In this document: positions 1 through 6,276 of the stretch, in pieces | Layout of the letters: every line of letters begins with the position of its first letter | How positions within the stretch are numbered: position 1 is the first letter of the stretch | Source of the DNA: Chroococcidiopsidaceae cyanobacterium CP_BM_RX_35 | GTDB lineage: Bacteria > Cyanobacteriota > Cyanobacteriia > Cyanobacteriales > Chroococcidiopsidaceae | Assembly: GCA_019242465.1 (NCBI GenBank) | Contig: JAFAVL010000317.1 | Coordinates: 1-7,815 of the forward strand | Reading direction: 5' to 3' | DNA: 7,815 nucleotides | Program-made: the position numbers and the translations under genes | The notes under the pieces: generated by a model | Told to the model about the DNA's origin: nothing | What the model saw: only the letters and a program-made list of their open reading frames with translations | Database searches by the model: none

Positions 1-1165
1 TTAGTGGACCAAAGTAGTCATACAGTACACCACCAAACTTCTCGCTCAGGACACCACCTGACTGAATGACTGCCATGACTAACCCATATATGGTGCCTTC
101 AATTCCAGGCGGACAGGCTTTTGCTGCCAGCACGTTTAAACACAAAGAGTAGAGTAAGCCGATGAATGAGGAAAAGAACTTAACAAATTTTGCCGAAGTA
201 GCGTCATGAAGCAGCATTTGGGCAGGATAGCTTAGGCAATCCATGAGCCATGCTCCCCAGACTAAAACCCGTACCGGGAGGAAGCGGGACACTGCCATAA
301 ATCCTGCGAGAGCGACTATCTGCCCAGCAGCATCAAATCTTCCTAGATCGCCGATAAATTGCTTGCTAAAGTGCAAAACATCGGTCATGAAGTAGATTTG
401 GGCAGTGAATATACCAGGGGTGATAATCAAGTAGAAGACGAAACCCACAACCGCCCACATACTTCGGTCCGTTGCTGCCTGACGCAGAGCCGCTGCTGTC
501 CGAGTGCGCTCAGACTGTCCTGCTCGTGTACAATCTGTATCTGCTTCCATCTCGCTAGTTGGTTTTGCAGCTGTAACTTGCGGCTCGTCAATGAGTAGAG
601 CTAGCGGTGCATACACCAAAAACAGCAGAGCGGCTACTTGAAAACAGTGTTGGTAAGACCAGTGCTGTGTAACATAGCCACCTAGATGACTGGTGTAAGT
701 TAGCGACATCACTAAGGGTATGATGATCGCGAGCGATTGCAAGATGCCGAAGGTACCAGTCAAATTACCGACTGTCACCATCACCGCGTTGACCATCACC
801 CCCATTAGAGTCCCACCAGCAATCGCCACTAAGAGCAGACAGGCAACCGTGGTGTAATGGTACTGTGGTAGCAAAGACAGCCCTAGAAAGCCCAAAGCCC
901 CCGTTGCAGATGCCAAAATGAAGTATGAGCGACGATGGTAGCCCAAAAAGGGGAACAGATCGGACCAGGCACCCATGAAGGGTTGCAGGTAGAGGGGAAT
1001 TCCTAAAAGAATTTTTAGCGTGCCGACAGCACTGACACTCAAGTGCAGTTCTTCTTTAAACAGGAAGGTTGTCTTTTCACTGGTAAACGCTAGGCTGAGC
1101 GCTGATATTGCAGCTGTTAAACTAACCAGCAGCGCAACGCGCCAAAAGGGACCAATTCGAGCCAT
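1..1165 (-). CDS. MFS transporter, BT1/folate-biopterin-like (3' end cut by window)
   Basis: A frame open from the ATG at 1165 to the window edge gives 388 residues without a stop, so the C-terminus is missing. The protein is very hydrophobic, with about ten visible membrane segments in two halves separated by a hydrophilic loop at residues 193-235. Two blocks resemble the BT1/FBT transporter group: SDLFPFLGYHRRSY at 68-81, the loop after the second helix with its acidic residue and Arg-Arg pair, and CPPGIEGTIYGL at 351-362 in the second half. This implies an inner-membrane secondary transporter; the substrate cannot be read from sequence, and not all BT1 relatives carry folates or pterins. 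The start follows the DUF1838 stop by 17 bases. A GTG at 1183 in the same frame, overlapping that stop by one base, would add six residues. No strong ribosome binding site precedes either start, so translational coupling is likely. Sure of MFS, moderately sure of the subgroup. Confidence 0.8.
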   Translation of the reverse strand, partial: MARIGPFWRVALLVSLTAAISALSLAFTSEKTTFLFKEELHLSVSAVGTLKILLGIPLYLQPFMGAWSDLFPFLGYHRRSYFILASATGALGFLGLSLLPQYHYTTVACLLLVAIAGGTLMGVMVNAVMVTVGNLTGTFGILQSLAIIIPLVMSLTYTSHLGGYVTQHWSYQHCFQVAALLFLVYAPLALLIDEPQVTAAKPTSEMEADTDCTRAGQSERTRTAAALRQAATDRSMWAVVGFVFYLIITPGIFTAQIYFMTDVLHFSKQFIGDLGRFDAAGQIVALAGFMAVSRFLPVRVLVWGAWLMDCLSYPAQMLLHDATSAKFVKFFSSFIGLLYSLCLNVLAAKACPPGIEGTIYGLVMAVIQSGGVLSEKFGGVLYDYFGPL

Positions 1166-1182
1166 GTATAGATCTAGATCCA

Positions 1183-1992
1183 CTATTCTTCTGGTTCTGG
1201 AATTGGAAAGATATCTCCAGCTAGATAAGCCTCAAAATGTTCTTTGAAGTATATCCAAGACGTTGTATCTTCTCGATCTAGTGGGGATTTTGGGGCATCC
1301 TTATACAAAGGGACTCTGGTGTTGATTTCGTCTTGCAGCAGTTGAGGTAAATCAGTAAAGCTATTCACTTTTAGCCCACTGGCACTGTAGATAAGATAAC
1401 CCGCTCGGTCCCCCATCTTCATCCAGGGGAGCCAGGGACCAATTCTATCCCAACTTAAGAATAGTTGAGAAACAGAAACCCTCTCAGAATCAAGCAGATC
1501 TATGGTTGGCACAGTCAGTTTAAATAACTCAACCGCTTGATAAGTGGGATTGGGACTGTAATCAGCAAATCTGGCATCTTCGGCAAGGGGATTAGGATAA
1601 GTGGGGAATAAGTCAAATATAAAGGTGGTGAGATCGCCATCTACTTTAGCTGGAAAATGTCCTTTAAAATAACCTTGCACTGGATTATTAGCAACATGAA
1701 TCACCGGCAGTATCTCTCCAGTCCATGGGTTTTCCCATTTATGGACAATCTCTCCTGTACTTGGGTCAAGATAATAAGTTAGTTCTCTCGACGTAAAATT
1801 CCAGCTACTATCTTGATCAGCAATACATCTGCTAACACTCATACCAATAATTTTGAATAAGCGCTTTTTTTGTTCATTTGGCACAAAAGCGTATATTGAA
1901 CCCGTCCAGGTCAAAAACGTTTGATGAGCATCTAGAGAGCTACGTACCTTGACAAATTCTTTCGCATCAAATTCTTTAACTGCAGTGATCAT
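1183..1992 (-). CDS. DUF1838 family protein
   Basis: This encodes a soluble protein of 269 residues without signal peptide or membrane segments. It matches what I know of the DUF1838 family: an N-terminal KVRSSLD block, then WTGSIYAFVP, SRELTYYLDPSTGEIV, and the signature NPWTGEILPVIHVANNPV about one third of the way in. The family occurs in cyanobacteria, proteobacteria and fungi and has no assigned reaction that I can name. The start is set at the ATG at 1992 because AGGAG lies seven bases upstream; the frame can be extended to a TTG at 2016, but that start has no ribosome binding site. The last residues are rich in Glu and Pro. The transporter gene begins 17 bases past the stop, or overlaps it by one base, so the two were probably selected as a pair. 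A role in handling the transported compound would be inference only. The gene looks richer in A+T than the glycosyltransferase genes. Confidence 0.85.
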   Translation of the reverse strand: MITAVKEFDAKEFVKVRSSLDAHQTFLTWTGSIYAFVPNEQKKRLFKIIGMSVSRCIADQDSSWNFTSRELTYYLDPSTGEIVHKWENPWTGEILPVIHVANNPVQGYFKGHFPAKVDGDLTTFIFDLFPTYPNPLAEDARFADYSPNPTYQAVELFKLTVPTIDLLDSERVSVSQLFLSWDRIGPWLPWMKMGDRAGYLIYSASGLKVNSFTDLPQLLQDEINTRVPLYKDAPKSPLDREDTTSWIYFKEHFEAYLAGDIFPIPEPEE

Positions 1993-1999
1993 AATAAAG

Positions 2000-2004
2000 C
2001 TCCT
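2000..2004 (-). promoter_or_regulatory. Ribosome binding site deciding the DUF1838 start
   Basis: AGGAG on the minus strand, seven bases before the ATG at 1992. It favours that ATG over the in-frame TTG at 2016, which would place this site inside the coding region. Confidence 0.75.
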
Positions 2005-2055
2005 GATATCACCCAACCATCTTAAAACTCTATTGTTCCCTCTTTGGGCAGGCAG

Positions 2056-2104
2056 TTAGAAATCATACAGCTCTTCCTAATGAGTGATTAGAAATTATAC
2101 CTCT
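2056..2104. repeat. Imperfect short direct repeat
   Basis: TTAGAAATCATACAGCTCT at 2056-2074 is echoed by TTAGAAATTATACCTCT at 2088-2104, 13 bases later. The copies share the TTAGAAAT core and the CTCT end, with one substitution and a two-base gap. It may be chance in an A+T-rich upstream region, or a duplicated promoter or operator element, since both copies carry a -10-like hexamer on the minus strand. Confidence 0.4.
2094..2099 (-). promoter_or_regulatory. Possible -10 hexamer upstream of the DUF1838 gene
   Basis: A perfect TATAAT on the minus strand, about 100 bases upstream of the DUF1838 start and pointing towards it. No good -35 hexamer is seen 16-18 bases upstream, so this is weak evidence. 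It lies in the second copy of the direct repeat at 2056-2104; the first copy carries TATGAT at the same place. Confidence 0.3.
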
Positions 2105-2294
2105 AGAGCGACAGGTTGAGAGGTGGTGAGAAGTTATTCTAGGGAACGAAACAAGCAGCACTGGATGGGTGTTATGCCGCAGCTGACCCAGTATTGGACA
2201 TCGCAGGAGAGCGACCGTCAGATGTCCAAACAGTGCAAAAAGGTGAAGACGGTGTGGAGTTTTTGTCGCTTCCTCCACTTTATTACTACCAAGG

Positions 2295-2310
2295 GTCGGC
2301 GAAACCCGAC
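2295..2310. repeat. Small perfect hairpin GTCGG-N6-CCGAC
   Basis: A five-base stem (2295-2299 with 2306-2310) encloses the loop CGAAAC. It lies about 130 bases downstream of the SDR stop. There is no T run on either side, so it is not a standard intrinsic terminator, but it could protect a transcript 3' end. Confidence 0.4.
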
Positions 2311-2436
2311 ACCAGAGCGGTCTAAGGTAGTTTACGTCGAGCTTTCTGGCATCATACAGCCTGTGTAGTGCCTAGATCGTCTTGGCTCACTTCTGACCCA
2401 GGGCGGTCTGGCTAATTTTAATTAACACTCGCTTTT

Positions 2437-3165
2437 TCACGGCCAAGAACTCTCTCGCATCGGTAAAACCATCAGTTCAGGAATAACTGTTTGGGCTGGT
2501 GTAGATAAAAGAAATCGGATCGTTTCAGCTACGTTTTTCGGATCTTGGAGTGTACTAACATCAATATCGGGGAACCGCTCTAACAGGAATGGCGTCTGCA
2601 TTCCACCAGCAACTAAAGCTGTAACTTTGATGTTGTGGGTTCTTGCCTCCACATGCAGAGCATGGCTGAAGCCCAAAAGACCCCATTTGCTGGCGTGGTA
2701 AGCCGCAGCATTCGCCCAAGCCCGCTTAGCAGCAGTAGAGACAATGTTAATAATCTGACCGCTCCCCTGCTCTTTCATAACTGGTAAAGCAAATTTCGAC
2801 ATAATAAACGGACCACGCAGGTTAACGGCAAGAATCCGATCCCAGTCAGTAATTGGTAATTCCTCAATAGATAACGTCACATCCGTGCCTGCATTGTTGA
2901 TCAAGGCATCTAGGCGTCCGTACTGAGCAGCGATCTTCTGGATTGCCGCTGCTGCTCGGTTTTCATCTGTGACATCAAGCAACACCGGGATTGCTTCCCT
3001 GCCATCAGAGACAATTGCCTGTGCCACCTTCTCGGCAAGCTCCTGGCGAATATCCGCAACAACAACGCTAGCACCTGCTGCGGACAAGGTATGGCAAACA
3101 GCTTCACCCAGTCCCCGTCCGCCTCCAGTTACAAGTACAACCCTTCCTTTCAATTCTTCCACCAC
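2437..3165 (-). CDS. Classical short-chain dehydrogenase/reductase (SDR)
   Basis: A complete classical SDR of 242 residues, the usual single-domain length. The Rossmann nucleotide loop is TGGGRGLG at residues 13-20, with Asp38 at the end of the second strand suggesting NAD(H) rather than NADP(H). NNAG is at 90-93, and the catalytic tetrad is Asn115, Ser143, Tyr156 and Lys160 (YHASK). It should be a soluble cytoplasmic oxidoreductase acting on an alcohol or ketone; the substrate is not readable. It starts with GTG at 3165, with AGGAG 11 bases upstream, slightly long but the best choice. Only 21 bases separate it from the stop of the glycosyltransferase-isomerase gene, so it is the last gene of that operon. 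Context suggests a sugar or glycan-related substrate, by inference. It is not an extended SDR, so it is not the usual ADP-heptose epimerase (HldD). General FabG-like enzymes are the alternative. Confidence 0.92.
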   Translation of the reverse strand: MVEELKGRVVLVTGGGRGLGEAVCHTLSAAGASVVVADIRQELAEKVAQAIVSDGREAIPVLLDVTDENRAAAAIQKIAAQYGRLDALINNAGTDVTLSIEELPITDWDRILAVNLRGPFIMSKFALPVMKEQGSGQIINIVSTAAKRAWANAAAYHASKWGLLGFSHALHVEARTHNIKVTALVAGGMQTPFLLERFPDIDVSTLQDPKNVAETIRFLLSTPAQTVIPELMVLPMRESSWP

Positions 3166-3176
3166 TACTATTTTTT

Positions 3177-3181
3177 CTCCT
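3177..3181 (-). promoter_or_regulatory. Ribosome binding site of the SDR gene
   Basis: AGGAG on the minus strand, lying in the short gap after the stop of the fused glycosyltransferase gene and 11 bases before the GTG at 3165. It lets the SDR be translated on its own from a shared transcript. Confidence 0.6.
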
Positions 3182-3186
3182 AACTA

Positions 3187-5085
3187 CTATTGGTCTAAGG
3201 TGTACAAATTCTTCTCTCCCCCTGTGTCCCCCGTTGAGGGGACCACGCCAGTACCTCCCATCTCCCCACACTGCTCCTCAACCAATTCACATAGAATATG
3301 CAGCACAAGCAGCTGTACCTCTTGGATGCGCTGCGTATCAGACACTGGTACAACCACCGCCACATCAGCTAAGCCAAGTAACTCTCCCCCATCACCTCCT
3401 AAGAGAGCAACACAAGCTATGCGCTGAGAGCGGGCTGCGACAAAAGCCTCAATCAGATTACGCGATCGCCCACTGGTACTAATCCCCAACACCAAGTCCC
3501 CTGTTTTTGCCAGCGTTTCTACTTGACGAGCGAAGACATACTCGTACCCAATATCATTTGCCCAAGCTGTGAGAAAAGCCGTATCCGCAGTCAGAGCCAG
3601 AGCTGGGAGCCCCGCTCGGTTTGAGCCTCGGAAGCGACCCACCAATTCAGCGACAAAATGCTGAGCATCAGCTGCACTGCCACCGTTGCCACAGACAAGC
3701 ACCTTACCACCAGCAGCAAAACAAGTGAAAATTGTCTGTGCCGCCTGCAAAATGGCAGGACCTAACTGTAGTCGCGATCGCTCCATCGCTGCTAACGCAG
3801 CATCAAAGCTGCGGTCGATTAGGGATAGGGCGGGGGGGATGGGGGAGTAGGGGAGTGTGGCTAAGACTTCTTCGTAAAGGTCTGCAACAGCACTTGTTAC
3901 TTGTTGCCAAGTAAATAGCTGCTTGGCGCGTTGCACCCCAGAAACACCGAGCTGAGCCTGCTTTTGAGGATTTTTAAACAGGTAAGCGATGCGCTCGGCA
4001 ATTGCGTCGGGGTTGTTTGGGGGAACAAGGTAGCCAGTTTCACCGTCTTTAACAGTAGATTTAATTCCCCCCACGTTAGAACCAATGACTGGCGTGCCGC
4101 AAGCCATTGCCTCTACTGGCGTAATGCCGAACGGTTCATACCAGGGGGTTGTGACAAAGACATCGGCTGCACTGTAATAATATTTAAGGGCTTCGCGACA
4201 ACGGCAGCCGACAAATGTCACCCAATCAGCGATGCCTTCCTCCCGCGCAATAGCTTGCAAGCGACCAATTTCGGGCGTGCGGCAGAGATCGGGCTCCTCC
4301 GATTCACCCCCGACAATGAGCAACCGGGCAGTGATGTGATGCTCAAGCAACCGTGCTAAGCCACGAATCACTGTGTCTACTCCCTTACGTGGCACTAGAC
4401 GCCCCAACTGGAGGATAATTAGCTCCTTTGGGGGCAACCCTAGCTTCATGCGAGCTAGAGCCCGATCAATCTGCCAGAATTCAGAGGGGTCGAAGCCGCA
4501 AGGAATAATCCTAATTTTTTCGGGACTGGCATGATAAAGACGCAGCAAATCTTCTTGATCCTGTGGACACGCGGCGATAATGTAGTCAGCTTTGGCAACG
4601 ATGAGGTCTTCGATGGCAAATCGCTGATCGGGAAATTCATCGGCTTCCCCTTGATAAAAGCGGCGAACGCGGCCGAGGGCGTGAAAGGTGACGACAAACG
4701 GCAACCCCAGCGATCGCTTAATCTCTGCTGCTACCATCGCTGACATCCAGAAATTAGCATGAATGAGGCTATAGGTCTGTTGCAAATGCTGACAAAATGC
4801 TAGGACGTAAGCGGTGAATGCCTCCATATATGGCAGCATGTCTTCCTTCCGCACATACTTAGGTGGTCCAGCCGGGACGTGAATGATGCGGACGCCATCA
4901 AACCACTCTAAGACCTCTGGTAATTTATCACTATCTCGCCTAGTAAAAATATCAACTTCGTAACCTAGAGTTGCTAAATGCTGAGCTAGATGACCTACAT
5001 ACACATTTTGACCACCACTGTCGGCACCGCCGAAGGTGCCCAACGGTGAGGCATGTTCGCTAATCAGAGCAATGCGTTTAGTCAT
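3187..5085 (-). CDS. Fused GT4 glycosyltransferase and GmhA-like phosphoheptose isomerase
   Basis: This 632-residue protein has two whole enzymes in one frame. Residues 1-412 form a GT4 retaining glycosyltransferase with GT-B fold: a glycine-rich GGADSGGQNVYV loop at 19-30 like that of sucrose-phosphate-synthase relatives, TFHALGR at 133-139, GRLVPRKG at 228-235 with likely donor-binding Arg229 and Lys234, and an E-x7-E motif at Glu317/Glu325. Residues about 420-608 form a SIS-fold sedoheptulose-7-phosphate isomerase: CGNGGSAADAQHF at 465-477 and GISTSGRS at 534-541. By alignment from memory to E. coli GmhA, the metal ligands are His476, Glu480, Gln588 and His596, all present, so the isomerase looks active. 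Residues 413-419 and the tail 611-632 come from low-complexity DNA. The start lies four bases after the upstream glycosyltransferase stop and lacks a ribosome binding site, implying coupled translation. Predicted cytoplasmic; inferred role: making heptose phosphate and glycosyl transfer for a heptose-containing glycan. Confidence 0.93.
   Translation of the reverse strand: MTKRIALISEHASPLGTFGGADSGGQNVYVGHLAQHLATLGYEVDIFTRRDSDKLPEVLEWFDGVRIIHVPAGPPKYVRKEDMLPYMEAFTAYVLAFCQHLQQTYSLIHANFWMSAMVAAEIKRSLGLPFVVTFHALGRVRRFYQGEADEFPDQRFAIEDLIVAKADYIIAACPQDQEDLLRLYHASPEKIRIIPCGFDPSEFWQIDRALARMKLGLPPKELIILQLGRLVPRKGVDTVIRGLARLLEHHITARLLIVGGESEEPDLCRTPEIGRLQAIAREEGIADWVTFVGCRCREALKYYYSAADVFVTTPWYEPFGITPVEAMACGTPVIGSNVGGIKSTVKDGETGYLVPPNNPDAIAERIAYLFKNPQKQAQLGVSGVQRAKQLFTWQQVTSAVADLYEEVLATLPYSPIPPALSLIDRSFDAALAAMERSRLQLGPAILQAAQTIFTCFAAGGKVLVCGNGGSAADAQHFVAELVGRFRGSNRAGLPALALTADTAFLTAWANDIGYEYVFARQVETLAKTGDLVLGISTSGRSRNLIEAFVAARSQRIACVALLGGDGGELLGLADVAVVVPVSDTQRIQEVQLLVLHILCELVEEQCGEMGGTGVVPSTGDTGGEKNLYTLDQ
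3219..3290. repeat. G-rich (minus strand) low-complexity tract coding the C-terminal tail
   Basis: Blocks of four or five C on the plus strand encode the Gly-rich tail at residues about 607-623, beyond the end of the isomerase fold. The word GTGTGGGGAGATGGG on the minus strand resembles the GATGGGGGAGTAGGGGAGTG on the plus strand at 3838-3857, so the two tracts are related in type and opposite in orientation, one on each side of the isomerase domain. Confidence 0.5.
3829..3860. repeat. C-rich (minus strand) short tandem repeat at the domain joint
   Basis: On the plus strand this is a run of G4-G7 blocks separated by AT, AGTA or AGTG, including seven G at 3832-3838 and five at 3841-3845. On the coding strand it reads as repeated C blocks and encodes the Pro-rich linker YSPIPPA near residues 413-419. 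Such C-block repeats are common between genes in cyanobacteria; here one sits inside a gene, exactly between two enzyme domains. Confidence 0.7.
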
Positions 5086-5089
5086 AAGG

Positions 5090-6064
5090 TTAGATGGTAC
5101 AAGGGTTAGCCCCTTGCCTACTTGCCGTTACAAGCGCAAATGCTTTGTCCCAGTCGCGAGTGAATCTTTCGATGGCAAAGCGCGATCGCGCTTGGTTGCA
5201 AGCGCCTGCTCCCAGCCTTATTGCCTCAGCTGGATTGTGTAGAAGTCGATGCATGACCTCCACGAGCTTGCTAATATCTGTATCGACATAACCAGAAACT
5301 TCGTTTTCAACCACCGTAACCATCTCGGTCGTCGCTAATCCAATCACCGGGAGACCAACCATCATCGCCTCACAGACGGCAAGCCCTAAGCTAGTGTAGC
5401 GAATGGGATTAAACAAGAAGCGGTAGCGAGCTGCAAAAGCTGGAAGTTTGTCATGAGGTACTTCTCCCAGCCCACCAAGCTGCTTGGAACCCATACCAAC
5501 TAAATCTAACGGGACTTTCTGACGTACATGTTCAAACACATCAGCCCCAAGACGACGACCGCGCGAACCAAGACCATTCACAATGACTAGTCCCCGCTCA
5601 ATTTCTCCGGTGTAGCTAACCTCGGATGGCACCATAACACCGTGTTCAATTATATAGGTAGGGGTACAGTTACTATCCCACATCAGTTGATTGAAGTGAG
5701 TGACGTGAACCAACAGCACATCTTTTGTATCGACAATGTGTTTTGTATCTGTTGGCACATCGCGCGGCGGGTCATGTTCTAAATAAATCCGAGGCAGTTG
5801 TTGCTGTGACTCAGAGAGAATTTCGTACTGGTTTTGCAAGTAGTTCTGACGCGACTGAAACAGAATACAGTCTAGTTGAAGATTCCTAACAGCTTCAGCT
5901 GGCACGTCGCGAACATTATCTGACCAGGGGAAGCCCTCCAACCGACCACCATAACCTTCAGGTCGCCCTGGTTTAACTGGCAAGTAAAACTCGTGGCGAG
6001 CCTGCGTTAGATAGTAGAGATAGCTACCATGGATGTGCCAGGTCAGGATGCGTAGTGGTCGCAT
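5090..6064 (-). CDS. GT4-like glycosyltransferase
   Basis: A soluble protein of 324 residues, short for a GT-B enzyme (usual length about 350-420). The C-terminal nucleotide-sugar domain is recognisable: a glycine-containing strand VIVNGLGSRGRRLG at 160-173, FNPIRYTSLGLAVCEAM at 218-234, the GLPVIG turn at 237-242 and SGYV at 257-260. The N-terminal half has YLEHDPP at 94-100 and IIEHG at 138-142 as possible acceptor or donor loops. In the E-x7-E position the second Glu is Glu232 but the first is Thr224, a departure from the common GT4 pattern. The ATG at 6064 is the only start possible because an in-frame TAA lies 15 bases upstream; GGAGG is present but 22 bases away, too far to help. It is the first gene of the cluster, four bases ahead of the fused glycosyltransferase-isomerase, so both probably work on the same glycan. 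Donor and acceptor are unknown. Confidence 0.88.
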   Translation of the reverse strand: MRPLRILTWHIHGSYLYYLTQARHEFYLPVKPGRPEGYGGRLEGFPWSDNVRDVPAEAVRNLQLDCILFQSRQNYLQNQYEILSESQQQLPRIYLEHDPPRDVPTDTKHIVDTKDVLLVHVTHFNQLMWDSNCTPTYIIEHGVMVPSEVSYTGEIERGLVIVNGLGSRGRRLGADVFEHVRQKVPLDLVGMGSKQLGGLGEVPHDKLPAFAARYRFLFNPIRYTSLGLAVCEAMMVGLPVIGLATTEMVTVVENEVSGYVDTDISKLVEVMHRLLHNPAEAIRLGAGACNQARSRFAIERFTRDWDKAFALVTASRQGANPCTI

Positions 6065-6125
6065 AGATACTTCAGTCTTTTAACTACCTCCGGTAACGAC
6101 TGGTTTTACTTTACTTATCTCACAT

Positions 6126-6140
6126 CCTAAGTTCATTAGG
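6126..6140. promoter_or_regulatory. Inverted repeat CCTAA-N5-TTAGG upstream of the glycan cluster
   Basis: A perfect five-base inverted repeat with a five-base spacer, 62 bases upstream of the first glycosyltransferase start, in the only intergenic gap (212 bases) that could hold the cluster's promoter. It could be an operator; I see no convincing -10/-35 pair next to it. A five-base repeat can arise by chance. Confidence 0.3.
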
Positions 6141-6276
6141 CATTTGACCAAAGAAACTTTTCCTGGCTGTCCTGACGATTGGGCAGTTGCACAAAGAAGC
6201 GCCCTGCCTTGAACAAACTCTATCCCGCATCCTCGTGCTAGAGAGAACATTACCCATTCATAATTGCGATGAGTCT

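Larger units (their letters stand above)
2017..2436. other. Gene-poor stretch between the SDR gene and the DUF1838 gene
   Basis: I find no gene here that I can support. Two short open frames overlap on opposite strands (2063-2278 minus, 71 codons; 2123-2368 plus, 81 codons from a GTG). Neither has a recognisable motif, a convincing ribosome binding site or a composition like the neighbouring genes; both are probably chance, or relics of decayed sequence. The stretch also holds a small hairpin (2295-2310), two related 12-base words (CCAGAGCGGTCT at 2312 and CCAGGGCGGTCT at 2399, one mismatch), and the repeat and possible -10 near the DUF1838 gene. It separates the glycan cluster from the DUF1838-transporter pair, so transcription probably starts anew here. 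Confidence 0.5.

Noticed and set aside
2295..2310. Hairpin as an intrinsic terminator of the glycan cluster
   Set aside because: The stem has only five base pairs, there is no T run after it, and it lies about 130 bases past the SDR stop.
2123..2368. Plus-strand open frame of 81 codons in the gene-poor stretch
   Set aside because: It starts at a GTG with only a weak purine-rich site, shows no family motif and overlaps an equally plausible frame on the other strand; described only as part of the gene-poor stretch.
2437..3165. HldD-type ADP-heptose epimerase
   Set aside because: The protein is a 242-residue classical SDR with TGGGRGLG and YHASK; HldD is a longer extended SDR with a different nucleotide motif.
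2969..3427. Plus-strand open frame of 152 codons, Ser/Thr/Pro-rich
   Set aside because: It is antisense to the SDR gene and the 3' end of the fused gene; its composition is what the reverse of those genes gives.
3931..4359. Plus-strand open frame of 142 codons
   Set aside because: It lies wholly inside the strongly supported glycosyltransferase-isomerase gene on the other strand and has no recognisable domain.
3187..5085. Sucrose-phosphate synthase
   Set aside because: The N-terminal glycine-rich loop is reminiscent, but the sucrose phosphatase-like domain is absent, the C-terminus is a GmhA-type isomerase, and the neighbours are glycan genes.
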